Origin: a virus
DNA: 64,000 nt
Strand: one strand, 5' to 3'
Virus record (IMG/VR): IMGVR_UViG_3300034108_000811
Location: 1-64,000 of that record
In this document: one piece after another, positions 1 through 8,933 of the stretch
How the letters are laid out: each line of letters opens with the position of its first letter
How positions within the stretch are numbered: position 1 is the first letter of the stretch
Notes under the pieces: generated by a model
Told to the model about the DNA's origin: nothing
Databases searched by the model: none
The model's input: the letters and a program-made list of their open reading frames with translations, nothing else
Translations under genes and position numbers: made by a program

Positions 1-785
1 TACATCTTCTATCAGAAGCACAATTAGAAGCTGCAGAGGAAATATGTGATAGGCATGACCAAGTTTTAGGGCTGACAGGTACACTTTCTTCAGATACACA
101 AAAAACATTATATGAAGAATTACATATACCTGTTGTAGCTAGCTATTCTATAGAACAAGCTGTTGCAGAAGGTGTAATTACAGATTATGAAATAACAGTG
201 GTAAGAGTGCCTCTGGATGATAAAAGAGTAAATGATTACAAGGGAAAGAAAAGAACAGAAAAGAAACAATTTGATAGCTATGCTTGGGTGATTGATTCTT
301 TACAAAGACAAGGAAAGCCTACAATGTTTCTAAGACTAGCAAGAATGCGTATAATCCAGAATAGCATTGCTAAATTAGAAAAGACAAGAGAACTTCTCAA
401 AAAGCACAAAAATGAACGAGTGTTAGTTTTCTGTGGTGTAACTAAAATAGCTGATGAAATAGGCATTCCTTCCTATCATAGTAAGACTAGTGAGGCAGAT
501 GTATTTAATAGCTTTGTTAGCGGTGAGGGTAATCCTCATTTGGCTGTTGTAAAGATTGGTAATACAGGTGTTACATATAAAGCGCTTAACAGAGTGATTA
601 TCAACTATTTCGACAGTAATGGAGAAAACTTGGCACAAAAGATTAACAGATGTATGGCTATGGAATATGACAATCCTGATAAAAAAGCTCATATTTACAT
701 TGTTAGCTCAGATGAAGATGTAGAAGACAAATGGTTAAACAAGGCTCTTGAATTTTTTGACAAAACTAAAATTAAATATGTATGA
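1..785 (+). CDS. SF2 DNA helicase, C-terminal part (truncated by window edge)
   Basis: The reading frame is open from base 3, so the gene starts upstream of the window. The first visible residues include VLGLTGTL, the usual motif III region of DEAD/DEAH superfamily 2 helicases (LTATP type). The C-terminal RecA-like lobe follows: KHKNERVLVFCG (motif IV), then an arginine-containing QKINRCMAM stretch at the motif VI position. The sequence resembles phage UvsW-like or RadD-like DNA unwinding enzymes used in replication and recombination. An internal ATG at 198 is not the start, because helicase motifs lie before it. The stop overlaps the next start as ATGA, which suggests translational coupling. 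The family is firm; the subfamily is uncertain because the Walker A lobe is missing. Confidence 0.85.
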   Translation, partial: HLLSEAQLEAAEEICDRHDQVLGLTGTLSSDTQKTLYEELHIPVVASYSIEQAVAEGVITDYEITVVRVPLDDKRVNDYKGKKRTEKKQFDSYAWVIDSLQRQGKPTMFLRLARMRIIQNSIAKLEKTRELLKKHKNERVLVFCGVTKIADEIGIPSYHSKTSEADVFNSFVSGEGNPHLAVVKIGNTGVTYKALNRVIINYFDSNGENLAQKINRCMAMEYDNPDKKAHIYIVSSDEDVEDKWLNKALEFFDKTKIKYV

Positions 786-1234
786 GCAGAAATTTAACAA
801 GTATAGATAGACTTACCCCAAATATTATATATCTTTTATCTGAAGCTAACGTAACTACAGTAGATGAACTAATTGATAATCAAGATAAATTACTAGATAT
901 TAAAGGTATTGGTCAAAAAACTTGGTCTATTATAGATTGTGAATTAGGTACAAATATTTTTGAAAAAAAAGGACGAAAAATAGAGATTGAAAAAAGTAAT
1001 AAAGCAAAAATAAAAAGACTTAAAATTAAATATATGACAATAAAACTTATTGAAGACATTAAAATAGGAAAACCAGCATGGTATAGTATACAACTTAACA
1101 ATGAATATGTTACAGGATTTTATAATAGAGACCAAGCATTAGCTTGTTATGAAGAACTAAAAAAAGAGCTCTTATTAAACAAAAAATATGGGACAAATAT
1201 TTTGAAAGAAGAGAAAATTGATGTAAATTTGTAA
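782..1234 (+). CDS. Helix-hairpin-helix protein resembling the RNA polymerase alpha C-terminal domain
   Basis: A 150-residue basic protein. Residues about 8-56 have the pattern of an RNAP alpha-CTD or HhH fold: a LTPNIIYLL helix, then ANVTTVDELID, then the hairpin DIKGIGQKTW, where GIG is the turn that contacts the DNA backbone. The rest is a Lys-rich linker and a C-terminal region with no match I recognise. It could bind DNA or mimic the host alpha-CTD at promoters, but neither is shown. It overlaps the helicase gene by four bases. The last codons carry the -33 and -7 elements of a promoter for the next gene. Confidence 0.6.
   Translation: MSRNLTSIDRLTPNIIYLLSEANVTTVDELIDNQDKLLDIKGIGQKTWSIIDCELGTNIFEKKGRKIEIEKSNKAKIKRLKIKYMTIKLIEDIKIGKPAWYSIQLNNEYVTGFYNRDQALACYEELKKELLLNKKYGTNILKEEKIDVNL
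1201..1231 (+). promoter_or_regulatory. Bacteroidota-type promoter before the P-loop ATPase gene
   Basis: TTTG at 1201-1204, 19 bases, then TAAATTTG at 1224-1231. This matches the consensus TTTG-N19-21-TAnnTTTG for the primary sigma factor of Bacteroidota. It lies inside the 3' end of the preceding gene, and the ATG at 1249 follows 17 bases after the box, giving a short leader. Confidence 0.65.
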
Positions 1235-1248
1235 AAAAAATAATAATT

Positions 1249-1920
1249 ATGGCAAGCAAATTAATTGGAATTGTTGGACCAACAGGAACAGGAAAATCAA
1301 CAAGCATTAAACATTTAAACCCAAAGGAAACTTACATTATTAACGTAGCAAAGAAAGAGCTTCCCTTTAAAGGAGCAGAAAAACTTTACAATGCTGAAAA
1401 CAAAAACTACAAGGAGGTAGATGACGCAAATGAAATAACAAGACTACTTAAAACAATCTCAGAGAAAGCACCTCATATTAAGAATATTATTATAGAGGAT
1501 AGCAATTACATTATGGGTTTTACTATTATTTCCAAAGCTACAGAGATTGGATATACAAAGTTTTCACTTATGGCTAAAGATATGGTGGAACTATTTAGAG
1601 AAGCAAGAAAGCTTCGTGATGATTTAAAGGTGTTTTATTTCACCCATCCTGAGACAATAGAAGATGGTGGTGAAATCATAGGATACAAGATTAAGACAGC
1701 TGGTAAGATGATTGACAACCAGATTGTATTAGAAGGACTTCTCACTGTTTGTTTATATACACATGTTGAAGAAGCTAAAGACGGAACTATAAACTATAGC
1801 TTCTTAACAAATAGATTTAGAAAATATCCTTCAAAAAGTCCAGATGGTATGTTTGCAGAGATTAAAATCCCTAATAACTTACAGACGGTAGTAGATGCAA
1901 TTAATGAATATTACAATTAA
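1249..1920 (+). CDS. P-loop ATPase (AAA_24 / Sak4-like phage nucleotide-binding protein)
   Basis: A 223-residue ATPase with a Walker A motif GPTGTGKST at residues 10-18 and a Walker B-like hydrophobic strand NIIIEDSNY around residue 85. Length and motif placement fit the small phage ATPases of the AAA_24/Sak4 type, which act in recombination and annealing and often sit beside an ssDNA-binding protein gene. That is the case here. The ATG at 1249 is favoured by an A-rich leader and by a promoter 17 bases upstream. Function as a recombination or replication ATPase follows from family and context only. Confidence 0.75.
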   Translation: MASKLIGIVGPTGTGKSTSIKHLNPKETYIINVAKKELPFKGAEKLYNAENKNYKEVDDANEITRLLKTISEKAPHIKNIIIEDSNYIMGFTIISKATEIGYTKFSLMAKDMVELFREARKLRDDLKVFYFTHPETIEDGGEIIGYKIKTAGKMIDNQIVLEGLLTVCLYTHVEEAKDGTINYSFLTNRFRKYPSKSPDGMFAEIKIPNNLQTVVDAINEYYN

Positions 1921-1944
1921 TAACAATTAAAAACAACAACAATT

Positions 1945-2805
1945 ATGATTACAGGAGAACAAAGAGAACAGAAACAACAAGACTTTTCAAAAAAGGTGGG
2001 GCTGTTTACAGCAGAAGTGATTGCCATCAATCCAACATTAGAACAATACAAGGATGTATTGGAAATTGAACTCACTGAAGGCAGTAAAGCCACTGAGTAT
2101 TTAGGAAAAAACAAGGATGATAACAACTATCTGAGAGTGGATGTATGGCTTAAAGAAGAGAAAAATGGTGACAAATTTAAGGTGACCTTCTTCTTAGAAG
2201 ACAAAGAGCGTGTAAACAAAGATGGCTCTAAGAAACAATACATTAATAACATTGGTGGTTGTTCTTGGGCTGAAGAAGAAAACATGCTTCCTGATTGGTT
2301 TAAAAAGCGTGAATATCGTGCAGCTCACGTAGGAGAAGAAGAGTTATACAATTTCTTACGTACATGGCTAGGACAGCTTGATTACAGCAAAGAAGATTCT
2401 GCATTAGAGCTAGATTGGAAAAAGCTTATGAAGGGTAACACTAGTGAGTTAAAAGCTCAAGTGAATGGTGCTTATTGCACACCTGTTGTAGCATTAGCCA
2501 CTGTTGTAATGAGAGAGAAAGAAGGTGAAATGAAAGAATACCAAGGAGTTTATAACAAAGCATTCCTACCTACGTATGCTTTAAAGAACTTCCGTACAGT
2601 TAATTATTCTGACAATTCTGTTCTTTCTAATATTCGTAGCAAGAAATCAAAGGATTTAAAGCCTCATGAGCGTTTTGTACTATCTGTTACAGGAGAATAT
2701 GGATGTAAAGACTTTTATATTCTAAAAGACATAAAAGAATACAATGCTGATGATAATTTAGTGGCATCTGATGCTGCTATTTCTTCTGATGGCGGAGATT
2801 ATTAA
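1945..2805 (+). CDS. Putative single-stranded DNA-binding protein
   Basis: A 286-residue protein preceded by an A-rich leader (aacaacaacaatt). The N-terminal half alternates short beta-like segments with charged turns (LRVDVWLKEE, FKVTFFLED), which suits an OB-like or beta-rich nucleic-acid-binding fold. The C-terminus is acidic and ends in SSDGGDY, like the acidic tails through which phage SSBs recruit partners. It sits between the Sak4-like ATPase and the primase, and a terminator follows it. I do not recognise a specific Pfam family; SSB is inferred from tail and neighbourhood. Confidence 0.5.
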   Translation: MITGEQREQKQQDFSKKVGLFTAEVIAINPTLEQYKDVLEIELTEGSKATEYLGKNKDDNNYLRVDVWLKEEKNGDKFKVTFFLEDKERVNKDGSKKQYINNIGGCSWAEEENMLPDWFKKREYRAAHVGEEELYNFLRTWLGQLDYSKEDSALELDWKKLMKGNTSELKAQVNGAYCTPVVALATVVMREKEGEMKEYQGVYNKAFLPTYALKNFRTVNYSDNSVLSNIRSKKSKDLKPHERFVLSVTGEYGCKDFYILKDIKEYNADDNLVASDAAISSDGGDY

Positions 2806-2823
2806 TTTACATTCTTAACTAAT

Positions 2824-2860
2824 AATGGCCTCCTTGTATAATAGCAAGGGGGCCATTTTA
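2824..2860 (+). terminator. Intrinsic terminator after the SSB-like gene
   Basis: A 13-bp stem (left arm 2824-2836, right arm 2845-2857, one G-U pair) closes an 8-base loop and runs into TTTTA. An ATG at 2825 lies in the stem, so the primase frame should not be started there. Confidence 0.8.
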
Positions 2861-2875
2861 TGTAAACACATATAT

Positions 2876-3880
2876 ATGATTAGTGGTCAATTAAAGGTTC
2901 CTTTGAATGTGGAATCTGTATTAAACAAGGTTACAGAATATGACATATTTATGTATTATATGCCAGAAAAAGGATGGAAATTGAATAGAGTGACTTTTTC
3001 TCCTTTTAGGAATGAGAGAAATCCTTCTTTTATAATAGGAGATAAACATGGATCATTGTATTTTATAGACTTTGCTGACACTTCTTTTCGTGGAAATTGC
3101 TTCATATTTGTTAAAATGCTGTTTAATCTACCAACACTCAATGATGTGTTGTTGAGAGTAGACAAGGATTTTGGACTAGGAATAATAAATAAAGGTGTTC
3201 CAGGAAAACTAGAAACCATTAAAAAAGAATATAAACAGCCTGAAGATCTAGGAAAGAGATATTGCTTAATACAGGCAATAACAAGACCTTTTAACAATGA
3301 AGAGCTTGAATATTGGAATGGCTATCATCAAGATAAGGCAGATTTGAGACAGAATAACATATATGCTATTAAAAGCTTATATATGAACAAAAAACTGTTT
3401 TCATTGAAACCTACAGAACTAGTGTTTGGCTATTTATATGATGGACATTGGAAAATCTATCGTCCTTATGGAGATAAGAAGAGTAAGTGGGTGCCTAACA
3501 ATGTTCCTATTACAGCTATGGATGGCAGAGATGATATACAGAATTGCAATGTGGCATTTATCAACAAGAGTAAGAAAGACTATATGGTGATGAAAAAGGT
3601 GTTTCCTTGTTGTTGTGCTGTACAAAACGAAGGTGTAGCTTGTTTCTCTCCAGAGAATGTAGAATACATAAAAGCTAATTCCACTTCTCAAATACTCAGT
3701 TTTGACAGTGATGTTACAGGAGTGACTAATTCTCAACAGATTACAAAACTGTTTGATTTTGGTTATTGCAATGTTCCTAGACATCTTCTTAAAGAAGGAA
3801 TTAAAGATTGGGCTGATTGGAGCAAGGTTTATGGACTAAAACCTATTGAAGATTATTTAAAACAAAAACAATTATTATAA
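2876..3880 (+). CDS. TOPRIM primase (DnaG-like)
   Basis: A 334-residue protein. The N-terminal 120 residues contain FSPFRNERNPSF and FIDFADTSFRGNCFIFV, which match the core of the DnaG/gp4 zinc-ribbon domain (sPF..e..pSF....), though the four zinc cysteines are not obvious. The C-terminal part has a TOPRIM pattern: NEG at about 257, SFDSD with D277 and D279, and the downstream IKDWADW. The role would be RNA primer synthesis for phage replication. Start 2876 is chosen because the longer frame from 2825 begins inside the upstream terminator. The stop overlaps the next start as TAATG. Confidence 0.7.
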   Translation: MISGQLKVPLNVESVLNKVTEYDIFMYYMPEKGWKLNRVTFSPFRNERNPSFIIGDKHGSLYFIDFADTSFRGNCFIFVKMLFNLPTLNDVLLRVDKDFGLGIINKGVPGKLETIKKEYKQPEDLGKRYCLIQAITRPFNNEELEYWNGYHQDKADLRQNNIYAIKSLYMNKKLFSLKPTELVFGYLYDGHWKIYRPYGDKKSKWVPNNVPITAMDGRDDIQNCNVAFINKSKKDYMVMKKVFPCCCAVQNEGVACFSPENVEYIKANSTSQILSFDSDVTGVTNSQQITKLFDFGYCNVPRHLLKEGIKDWADWSKVYGLKPIEDYLKQKQLL

Positions 3881-3975
3881 TGGAAAAACAACTATTTGAA
3901 ATTGACGGTTATAGAATTTGGGCTTATACATACGATGAAGCCTATCAAAACTATTTACAGATATTAAAATTCTAA
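3880..3975 (+). CDS. Small protein of unknown function (31 aa)
   Basis: ATG overlaps the primase stop (TAATG), and the frame runs 31 codons (MEKQLFEIDGYRIWAY...). It is acidic-aromatic with no recognised domain. The tight coupling to the primase and a spacing of one base to the next gene support it as a real small gene. Confidence 0.45.
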   Translation: MEKQLFEIDGYRIWAYTYDEAYQNYLQILKF

Positions 3976-3976
3976 C

Positions 3977-4171
3977 ATGACATTTATAAAACTGAAGAGA
4001 TATAACAAAAACCTAAGAGTGGTTGATGAGAAGGTCTATTCTTATGATACACATGTTGCCACCATTAAGCCTCTTTATAAAACAGTGAAAGTGTTAGGGT
4101 GGTGGAGTGTAACAACAAGCAAGCATATCAATTATGTTGCAAGAGAATTAAATTACGAATTAGAATTTTAA
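3977..4171 (+). CDS. Small phage protein (64 aa)
   Basis: A 64-residue basic protein with a central GWWSVTTSKHINYVARELN segment. Short phage proteins with a 'SVTTSKHINYVA' core recur in phage genomes, from memory, but no function is assigned. It starts one base after the preceding stop and lies in the tightly packed early operon. Confidence 0.55.
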   Translation: MTFIKLKRYNKNLRVVDEKVYSYDTHVATIKPLYKTVKVLGWWSVTTSKHINYVARELNYELEF

Positions 4172-4174
4172 ATT

Positions 4175-4327
4175 ATGACAACAGAAGAATTAGTAAAAGC
4201 TATTCAATGGGAAATAGAATATCTACAAACCTCTGAAGGAGATGAAATAGAATGCATATCTATTGAAAACCTTGAAGGAATATTAAACAGATTTTTAAAC
4301 AAACCAATTAAATTAACACAAGAATGA
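4175..4327 (+). CDS. Small acidic protein (50 aa)
   Basis: A 50-codon frame, MTTEELVKAIQWEIEYLQ, preceded by the operon's usual 'aaatt' leader. Predicted to be largely helical and acidic. Its TGA overlaps the ATG of the DUF932 gene (ATGA), which supports translation. Function unknown. Confidence 0.5.
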   Translation: MTTEELVKAIQWEIEYLQTSEGDEIECISIENLEGILNRFLNKPIKLTQE

Positions 4328-5127
4328 AAATTGCAACTTATTCAACAACTAAAGACGTATTGTTGAGTGCTGAAATTCCAGCAGAAACAAGAACATACAA
4401 ACCAATTACACACCAACAGCTAATAGACCTAACACTTGAGTCTATACAAGGAGCAGGATTCACTCTTGACAAACAGCTGTATTCAGCTTCTCCTAATGGA
4501 CAAGTGGCAAATGGTAATTTTACTATTTCTAATATAGCAGATAGTGAGATGCAATTACAAATTGGCTGGCAGAATAGCTACAACAGAACATTGAGCTTGA
4601 AATTTGCTATTGGCGCACGTATATTCATTTGTCAAAATGGCTCTGTACATGGTGACATGGGTTCATTTAAAAAGAAACATATGGGAGAAGTGCAACAATT
4701 TACACCATCTGCTATTACAGAATATATTAAGCAGGCTGGTGATACATTTTCAAAAATGCAAATGGAGCGTGAAGAAATGAAGCAAATTGAAACAAACAAG
4801 CGTGTGCAAGCTGAACTAGTTGGTAGATTGCTCCTTGAAGAGAATCTAATTAGCACTATGCAAGTGAATCAAATTGCTAAAGAACTCACATCTCCTACAT
4901 ATGATTATGGAGCTCCTGGAAGTTTATGGGAATTGTATCAATTCACCACACAAACAATGAGAGAAACTCATCCTAGCTTTTGGATTAATGACCACATTAA
5001 AGCTCATAAGTTCTTTGTAAATGCAGCTGGAATCATTATTCCTACAGAAAAAGCTGCACCAGTTAACACAACTTATGAAGAAGTGGTGGAAATGGAAGAA
5101 GCATTTAAACAATTAGAATTATTTTAA
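4324..5127 (+). CDS. DUF932 family protein
   Basis: A 267-residue protein with the signature of DUF932: an N-terminal helix-rich part (HQQLIDLTLESI), a beta-rich centre with RTLSLKFAIGARIFICQNG, then VHGDMGSFKKKHMG. The family motif is 'FxICxNGxxxxxxxxxxxxH'. DUF932 proteins are common in phages and plasmids, and their biochemical role is not established. The gene is translationally coupled to the gene before it and is followed after two bases by the UDG-like gene. Confidence 0.7.
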   Translation: MKIATYSTTKDVLLSAEIPAETRTYKPITHQQLIDLTLESIQGAGFTLDKQLYSASPNGQVANGNFTISNIADSEMQLQIGWQNSYNRTLSLKFAIGARIFICQNGSVHGDMGSFKKKHMGEVQQFTPSAITEYIKQAGDTFSKMQMEREEMKQIETNKRVQAELVGRLLLEENLISTMQVNQIAKELTSPTYDYGAPGSLWELYQFTTQTMRETHPSFWINDHIKAHKFFVNAAGIIIPTEKAAPVNTTYEEVVEMEEAFKQLELF

Positions 5128-5129
5128 TT

Positions 5130-5849
5130 ATGAATTGGGAACTATTCAAAGACAAATTTCACGAGAGTTGGCACCCAAAAATAAAACCATTTATAGAGAG
5201 TGAGGAATGTGATGGGATTTATGATGTTCTAAAGAGAGAATCAAAGAGGGGCAAGAAAATAGCCCCTCTTTCTTCTGATGTATTTAGAGCATTTAAAGAA
5301 ACTCCTTATGATGATCTAAAGATGGTGTTAGTGGGTATGTGCCCCTATCACACTATAAAGAATGGAATGTATGTAGCAGATGGACTACTTATGGGTTGTT
5401 CTGTTACACAAAAACCTCAACCTTCTTTAGAACAGTTTTACAAAGCTCTAGAGAAAGATGTGTATAACGGGCTCAATCTTAAATATGTTAAATTACCAGA
5501 TGTTAGTTATTTGGCTAGACAAGGAGTGTTAATGCTTAACGCTGCTCTTACAACAGAAATTAACAAAGCTGGTTCACATATAGCTCTATGGGAACCATTT
5601 ACAGAATATCTGTTTACAGAGGTGTTAGCTGTTACGCAAGCGCCTGTAGTGTTCTTAGGAAAAGATGCTGCTAAATATAAGAGATTTGTAGGTCCTTTTA
5701 CATGGAATTTTACATTGAGTCACCCAGCTAGCGCTGCTTACAATCATACAGATTGGGATTCTGAAGGAGTGTTTACAAAGGTGAATAAAATACTCAAAGA
5801 CAACAATGGATGGGAAATAGATTGGCTTTATGAAGAGCCACCATTTTAA
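5130..5849 (+). CDS. Uracil-DNA glycosylase family protein with altered catalytic motif
   Basis: A 239-residue protein aligned by eye to family 1 UDG. The strand before motif 1 is KMVLVGMCPYH (family: GQDPYH), the middle motif is GVLMLNAALTT (family: GVLLLNTVLTV), then AGSHIALWEPFT, the strand PVVFLGKDA, and finally LSHPASAAYN with H198 (family HPSPLSA). The catalytic water-activating Asp of motif 1 is replaced by Cys71. The Tyr-His of motif 1 and the motif 2 His are kept. It may be a weak or re-tasked glycosylase or a DNA-base binder. Family membership is fairly sure; activity is not. Confidence 0.8.
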   Translation: MNWELFKDKFHESWHPKIKPFIESEECDGIYDVLKRESKRGKKIAPLSSDVFRAFKETPYDDLKMVLVGMCPYHTIKNGMYVADGLLMGCSVTQKPQPSLEQFYKALEKDVYNGLNLKYVKLPDVSYLARQGVLMLNAALTTEINKAGSHIALWEPFTEYLFTEVLAVTQAPVVFLGKDAAKYKRFVGPFTWNFTLSHPASAAYNHTDWDSEGVFTKVNKILKDNNGWEIDWLYEEPPF

Positions 5850-5860
5850 AACAAAACAAT

Positions 5861-6190
5861 ATGAATTTAGTAAAAATTGAAGACTTATTAGTAGGAGATG
5901 AGATTTTATATGCCTCTGGCAGTAAGTTAATTAGAGCAAAAGTAATTAGACCTATTGCTACCAAAGATATGTCTAAGCGCTGGCATAAATTAGGAACGAC
6001 ATATTATAAATCAATTAAATGTGAAATAGAAACAGAGATAGTTACTACTAGTTATCAAGGTAGTGGTGGTAGTAAAGCTTACACTTACAAACGTAAAATT
6101 CACAAACATACAGGAAATTACAATGAAACAAAATACGTAGATTTAAATGAAAAAGACATTTATTTATTAAACAGAAGAGTGTATGACTAA
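5861..6190 (+). CDS. Hypothetical early protein (109 aa)
   Basis: A 109-residue basic, beta-rich protein starting MNLVKIEDLLVGDEILYASGSKLIRAKV. The opening resembles a small beta-barrel with a 'LLVGDEI' turn, like SH3-like or Hint-like barrels. No domain is recognised. It overlaps the following gene by eight bases. Confidence 0.55.
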   Translation: MNLVKIEDLLVGDEILYASGSKLIRAKVIRPIATKDMSKRWHKLGTTYYKSIKCEIETEIVTTSYQGSGGSKAYTYKRKIHKHTGNYNETKYVDLNEKDIYLLNRRVYD

Positions 6191-6584
6191 TTCAACAGTA
6201 AGATATGGAGGACAGCTAGAGATAGGTGACTTCATAGCAATAGCAGACCAAGGACATATAACATTAGGATGGTATGTAGGAAGAGGAGATGGAACAATAC
6301 AATATTACTATTATGAACAACCAGGAGATTCTTATGATGGGTATAATGAATTCTTAAATAACCCGTCTCCTGATAAATGGGAGGTTAAACATTATGCCAA
6401 ACATAAAAAGTTTTCTTCCAAACTTATATACAAAGGATATATATACGGATATGGAGCTACACCAAATAGCAAACGTGTAATAAAAATAGACAATCCAGAA
6501 TCACTATTTACAAACGCTGAAGACTTAGAAGCATATAACAAATCAAAACAAGCATTACTCACATTAAATTTTCCACTAAAATGA
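6183..6584 (+). CDS. Hypothetical early protein (133 aa)
   Basis: A 133-residue protein rich in Tyr and Gly (YYYYEQPGDSYDGYNEF). The opening YGGQLEIGDFIAIADQGHI resembles that of its neighbour at 5861 in having a beta-barrel-like 'xxGDxI' turn, so the two may be distant relatives. It overlaps the rIIA gene by four bases (ATGA). Function unknown. Confidence 0.55.
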   Translation: MTNSTVRYGGQLEIGDFIAIADQGHITLGWYVGRGDGTIQYYYYEQPGDSYDGYNEFLNNPSPDKWEVKHYAKHKKFSSKLIYKGYIYGYGATPNSKRVIKIDNPESLFTNAEDLEAYNKSKQALLTLNFPLK

Positions 6585-8893
6585 TTTTAGAAAAACAAAC
6601 AGACGCACTGGTTTATGAAAACGGAGAAGTAGAAGAAAGTATAGGTATGTCCCTAGACCTTGATTCTGCTCAGATTTTGATGCAAATGTTGAGCAAAAAC
6701 CTGTATTCAGATGCAATTGGTTCAACAATTAGAGAATGTGCAAGCAATGCGCTTGACAGCCACAGAAGAATTGGAAAAGGAGACACTCCTATTATTGTTG
6801 GTTTAACTGCCACAGATCAAGGAGGATTTGAGTTCTCTGTAGAAGATTTTGGTATTGGCTTAGATGCTGATGATGTAAAGAACATTATTAGCAAGTATGG
6901 TAAGTCTACCAAAAGAAACAGTGCTACAGAGCTTGGTATGATGGGTCTTGGCTTTAAGGCACCTCTTGCCTATACATCTAGTTTCTATTTTGTATGTCGT
7001 AAGGATGGCATAGAGAGGAAATATATGATGTATGAAGGAGAAGATGTTAACACTATTGACCTTATGTATGAGCAATCTACACAGGAACCTAATGGTGTAA
7101 AGGTGATTGTTCCTATATCATATAAAGATAAATCAGAATTTATTAAGAAGATTAAGGAACAATTGGCATATTTTGAGAATGTCTATTTTAGTGTAGAAGG
7201 TGTAGATAATGATTTTAGTATATACAGACACGAGAAGTTTCAGTTCTCTGGACTAGCTTATGATAAGAATCTGCACATCTGTCTAGATAATGTCTACTAT
7301 CCAATAGACTTTGATAAGCTTGGGATTTCAAGTATTAATATTCCTTTAGCTCTAAGATTTAGCCTTACAGATGGTATATTTCCTACACCAAATAGGGAAT
7401 CTATTAGATATACACAGGAGGCTAAAGATAAGATTCGTCAGCGCATTATTGAAATAGCAGATGTTCTTGTATTAAAATACAATGAATCATTGGTTGAGGC
7501 AGAGGATTTTATGACTGTTATGAAACATCTCAAAGGAGATGATAAAATGGTTGTTTTAACCACTATGGAAGTTTCTGTAAACATTAGACATTTAGTGAGT
7601 TATTCTAATATTAATCTTGCCACTCCTACATTGAAAGGATTTTCATTAATTAACATTGATACGCTTTATAGGAATAAAGACTACATCTTTTCTAATTATT
7701 CAAAGACGCATATTGTTTCTAGCAAAACAGTGAGAGAGAATAAAGGATGGAAAGATTTAGCCTTTTGGGATGTAGAAGATAGAAAGATGTTTATAGCTAG
7801 TCATACAATCTCAGGAATAAAGAAAGAATATATAAAATCTTTAGTTTCTGCTGCTGGAAGATGGAGTGAAAAATACATTGTAAAAAAGAAGCATAAACCA
7901 ATACCTTTGTTTAAGGGAGATGATTATACATGTTATTATAACATGTTAAAACTTAAAGACTATCCCAAATCCCAATGGAGAGCTGTAATTACAGAATTCC
8001 AAACTATTCTTCAGAGCATGATTGATAAATATTTTATCAACATAGACACTCTTGATATTCCTCAAGATTTTATTGATGCCAAAGCTAAACTTAAAGTGTT
8101 AAAGACTGGCTCAATAAAAAAAGACAAGAGGAAAAGACTTGAGGGAGAAATAGTGTGCAAGATTGCATATAGTCTTGAAAAATGGGTAGATGGAAAGAAT
8201 TGTAAATGGGTGAGTGAATCTTTTGATATGTCTAAATTTCATACAAGAAAGAGATTGATGGTGTATGGAGAGGCTAAAGATGCAGGAACTATGGATTTTT
8301 GGTTTAAACCTCTTAAATCAGTTGTAGATTTTGCTACATTCAGTGAAAGAGAGCTCAAAAAGGTAAAAGATTTAGAAATACACAACCTAATTACAATGGA
8401 AGAATTCATGAAGGGAAAAGACAAACCTTTTCAAAGGCTTGTTACATTTTGTTTAATTGATAAGCTTATGGATGAGAATGATAGTTTATTTATACATAGA
8501 GAGTATATTAAGGACATATCTACTAACTTATACGATAAATTAGAAATGTTACGTACATATCGTAAGAATAATAATGTTAACATAGATAACAGCGTAAGAA
8601 ATATTATTATTGAAAAGGGCATAGAACTATCTGCTTTTGATACAACTGTGTATTCAGAATATGTCTCTGTAAAAGCTATGTGTGAGAAGTTTCCATTCTT
8701 GGAAGTGCTTATGGAAGGAATTAAATCTTACAGCAAGTCAGATAACACTATAATAATCAAATCTATTATTGACCTTTTAAAATACAATAAACATAGAATA
8801 GACTGGAAGAATTACAAAATAACACTTAATGAAGACGTTCCTTTAGAGCAAGTGTTAACACAAGACACAATAGATGAATTAGTAAACAATTAA
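6581..8893 (+). CDS. rIIA: rIIA-like GHKL ATPase
   Basis: A 770-residue protein whose N-terminal 130 residues are a Bergerat-fold (GHKL/HSP90-type) ATPase: N-box RECASNALDSH at 50-60, G1 box VEDFGIGLD at 87-95, and G2 loop GMMGLGFKAPLAY at 119-131. Length and immediate linkage to an rIIB homologue match T4 rIIA, a membrane-associated early protein that protects against exclusion by resident prophages. The rest of the chain is poorly conserved, as usual for rIIA. A strong terminator follows. The ATPase is firm; the T4-like role is inferred. Confidence 0.82.
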   Translation: MILEKQTDALVYENGEVEESIGMSLDLDSAQILMQMLSKNLYSDAIGSTIRECASNALDSHRRIGKGDTPIIVGLTATDQGGFEFSVEDFGIGLDADDVKNIISKYGKSTKRNSATELGMMGLGFKAPLAYTSSFYFVCRKDGIERKYMMYEGEDVNTIDLMYEQSTQEPNGVKVIVPISYKDKSEFIKKIKEQLAYFENVYFSVEGVDNDFSIYRHEKFQFSGLAYDKNLHICLDNVYYPIDFDKLGISSINIPLALRFSLTDGIFPTPNRESIRYTQEAKDKIRQRIIEIADVLVLKYNESLVEAEDFMTVMKHLKGDDKMVVLTTMEVSVNIRHLVSYSNINLATPTLKGFSLINIDTLYRNKDYIFSNYSKTHIVSSKTVRENKGWKDLAFWDVEDRKMFIASHTISGIKKEYIKSLVSAAGRWSEKYIVKKKHKPIPLFKGDDYTCYYNMLKLKDYPKSQWRAVITEFQTILQSMIDKYFINIDTLDIPQDFIDAKAKLKVLKTGSIKKDKRKRLEGEIVCKIAYSLEKWVDGKNCKWVSESFDMSKFHTRKRLMVYGEAKDAGTMDFWFKPLKSVVDFATFSERELKKVKDLEIHNLITMEEFMKGKDKPFQRLVTFCLIDKLMDENDSLFIHREYIKDISTNLYDKLEMLRTYRKNNNVNIDNSVRNIIIEKGIELSAFDTTVYSEYVSVKAMCEKFPFLEVLMEGIKSYSKSDNTIIIKSIIDLLKYNKHRIDWKNYKITLNEDVPLEQVLTQDTIDELVNN

Positions 8894-8901
8894 TCACAAA
8901 A

Positions 8902-8933
8902 GGGGGGAATACATACAATCCCCCCACATTTTT
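8902..8933 (+). terminator. Intrinsic terminator after rIIA
   Basis: A run of six G followed by A (8902-8908) pairs with T plus six C (8919-8925), and the sequence then runs into ACATTTTT. Strong GC stem with U-rich tail. Confidence 0.85.

Noticed and set aside
198-785. Separate gene starting at the ATG at 198
   Set aside because: Helicase motif LTGTL and following strands lie upstream in the same open frame, so this is the end of a longer gene.
2825-2875. Primase start at the ATG at 2825
   Set aside because: This ATG is part of a terminator hairpin, and the residues encoded to 2875 do not look like the family N-terminus.
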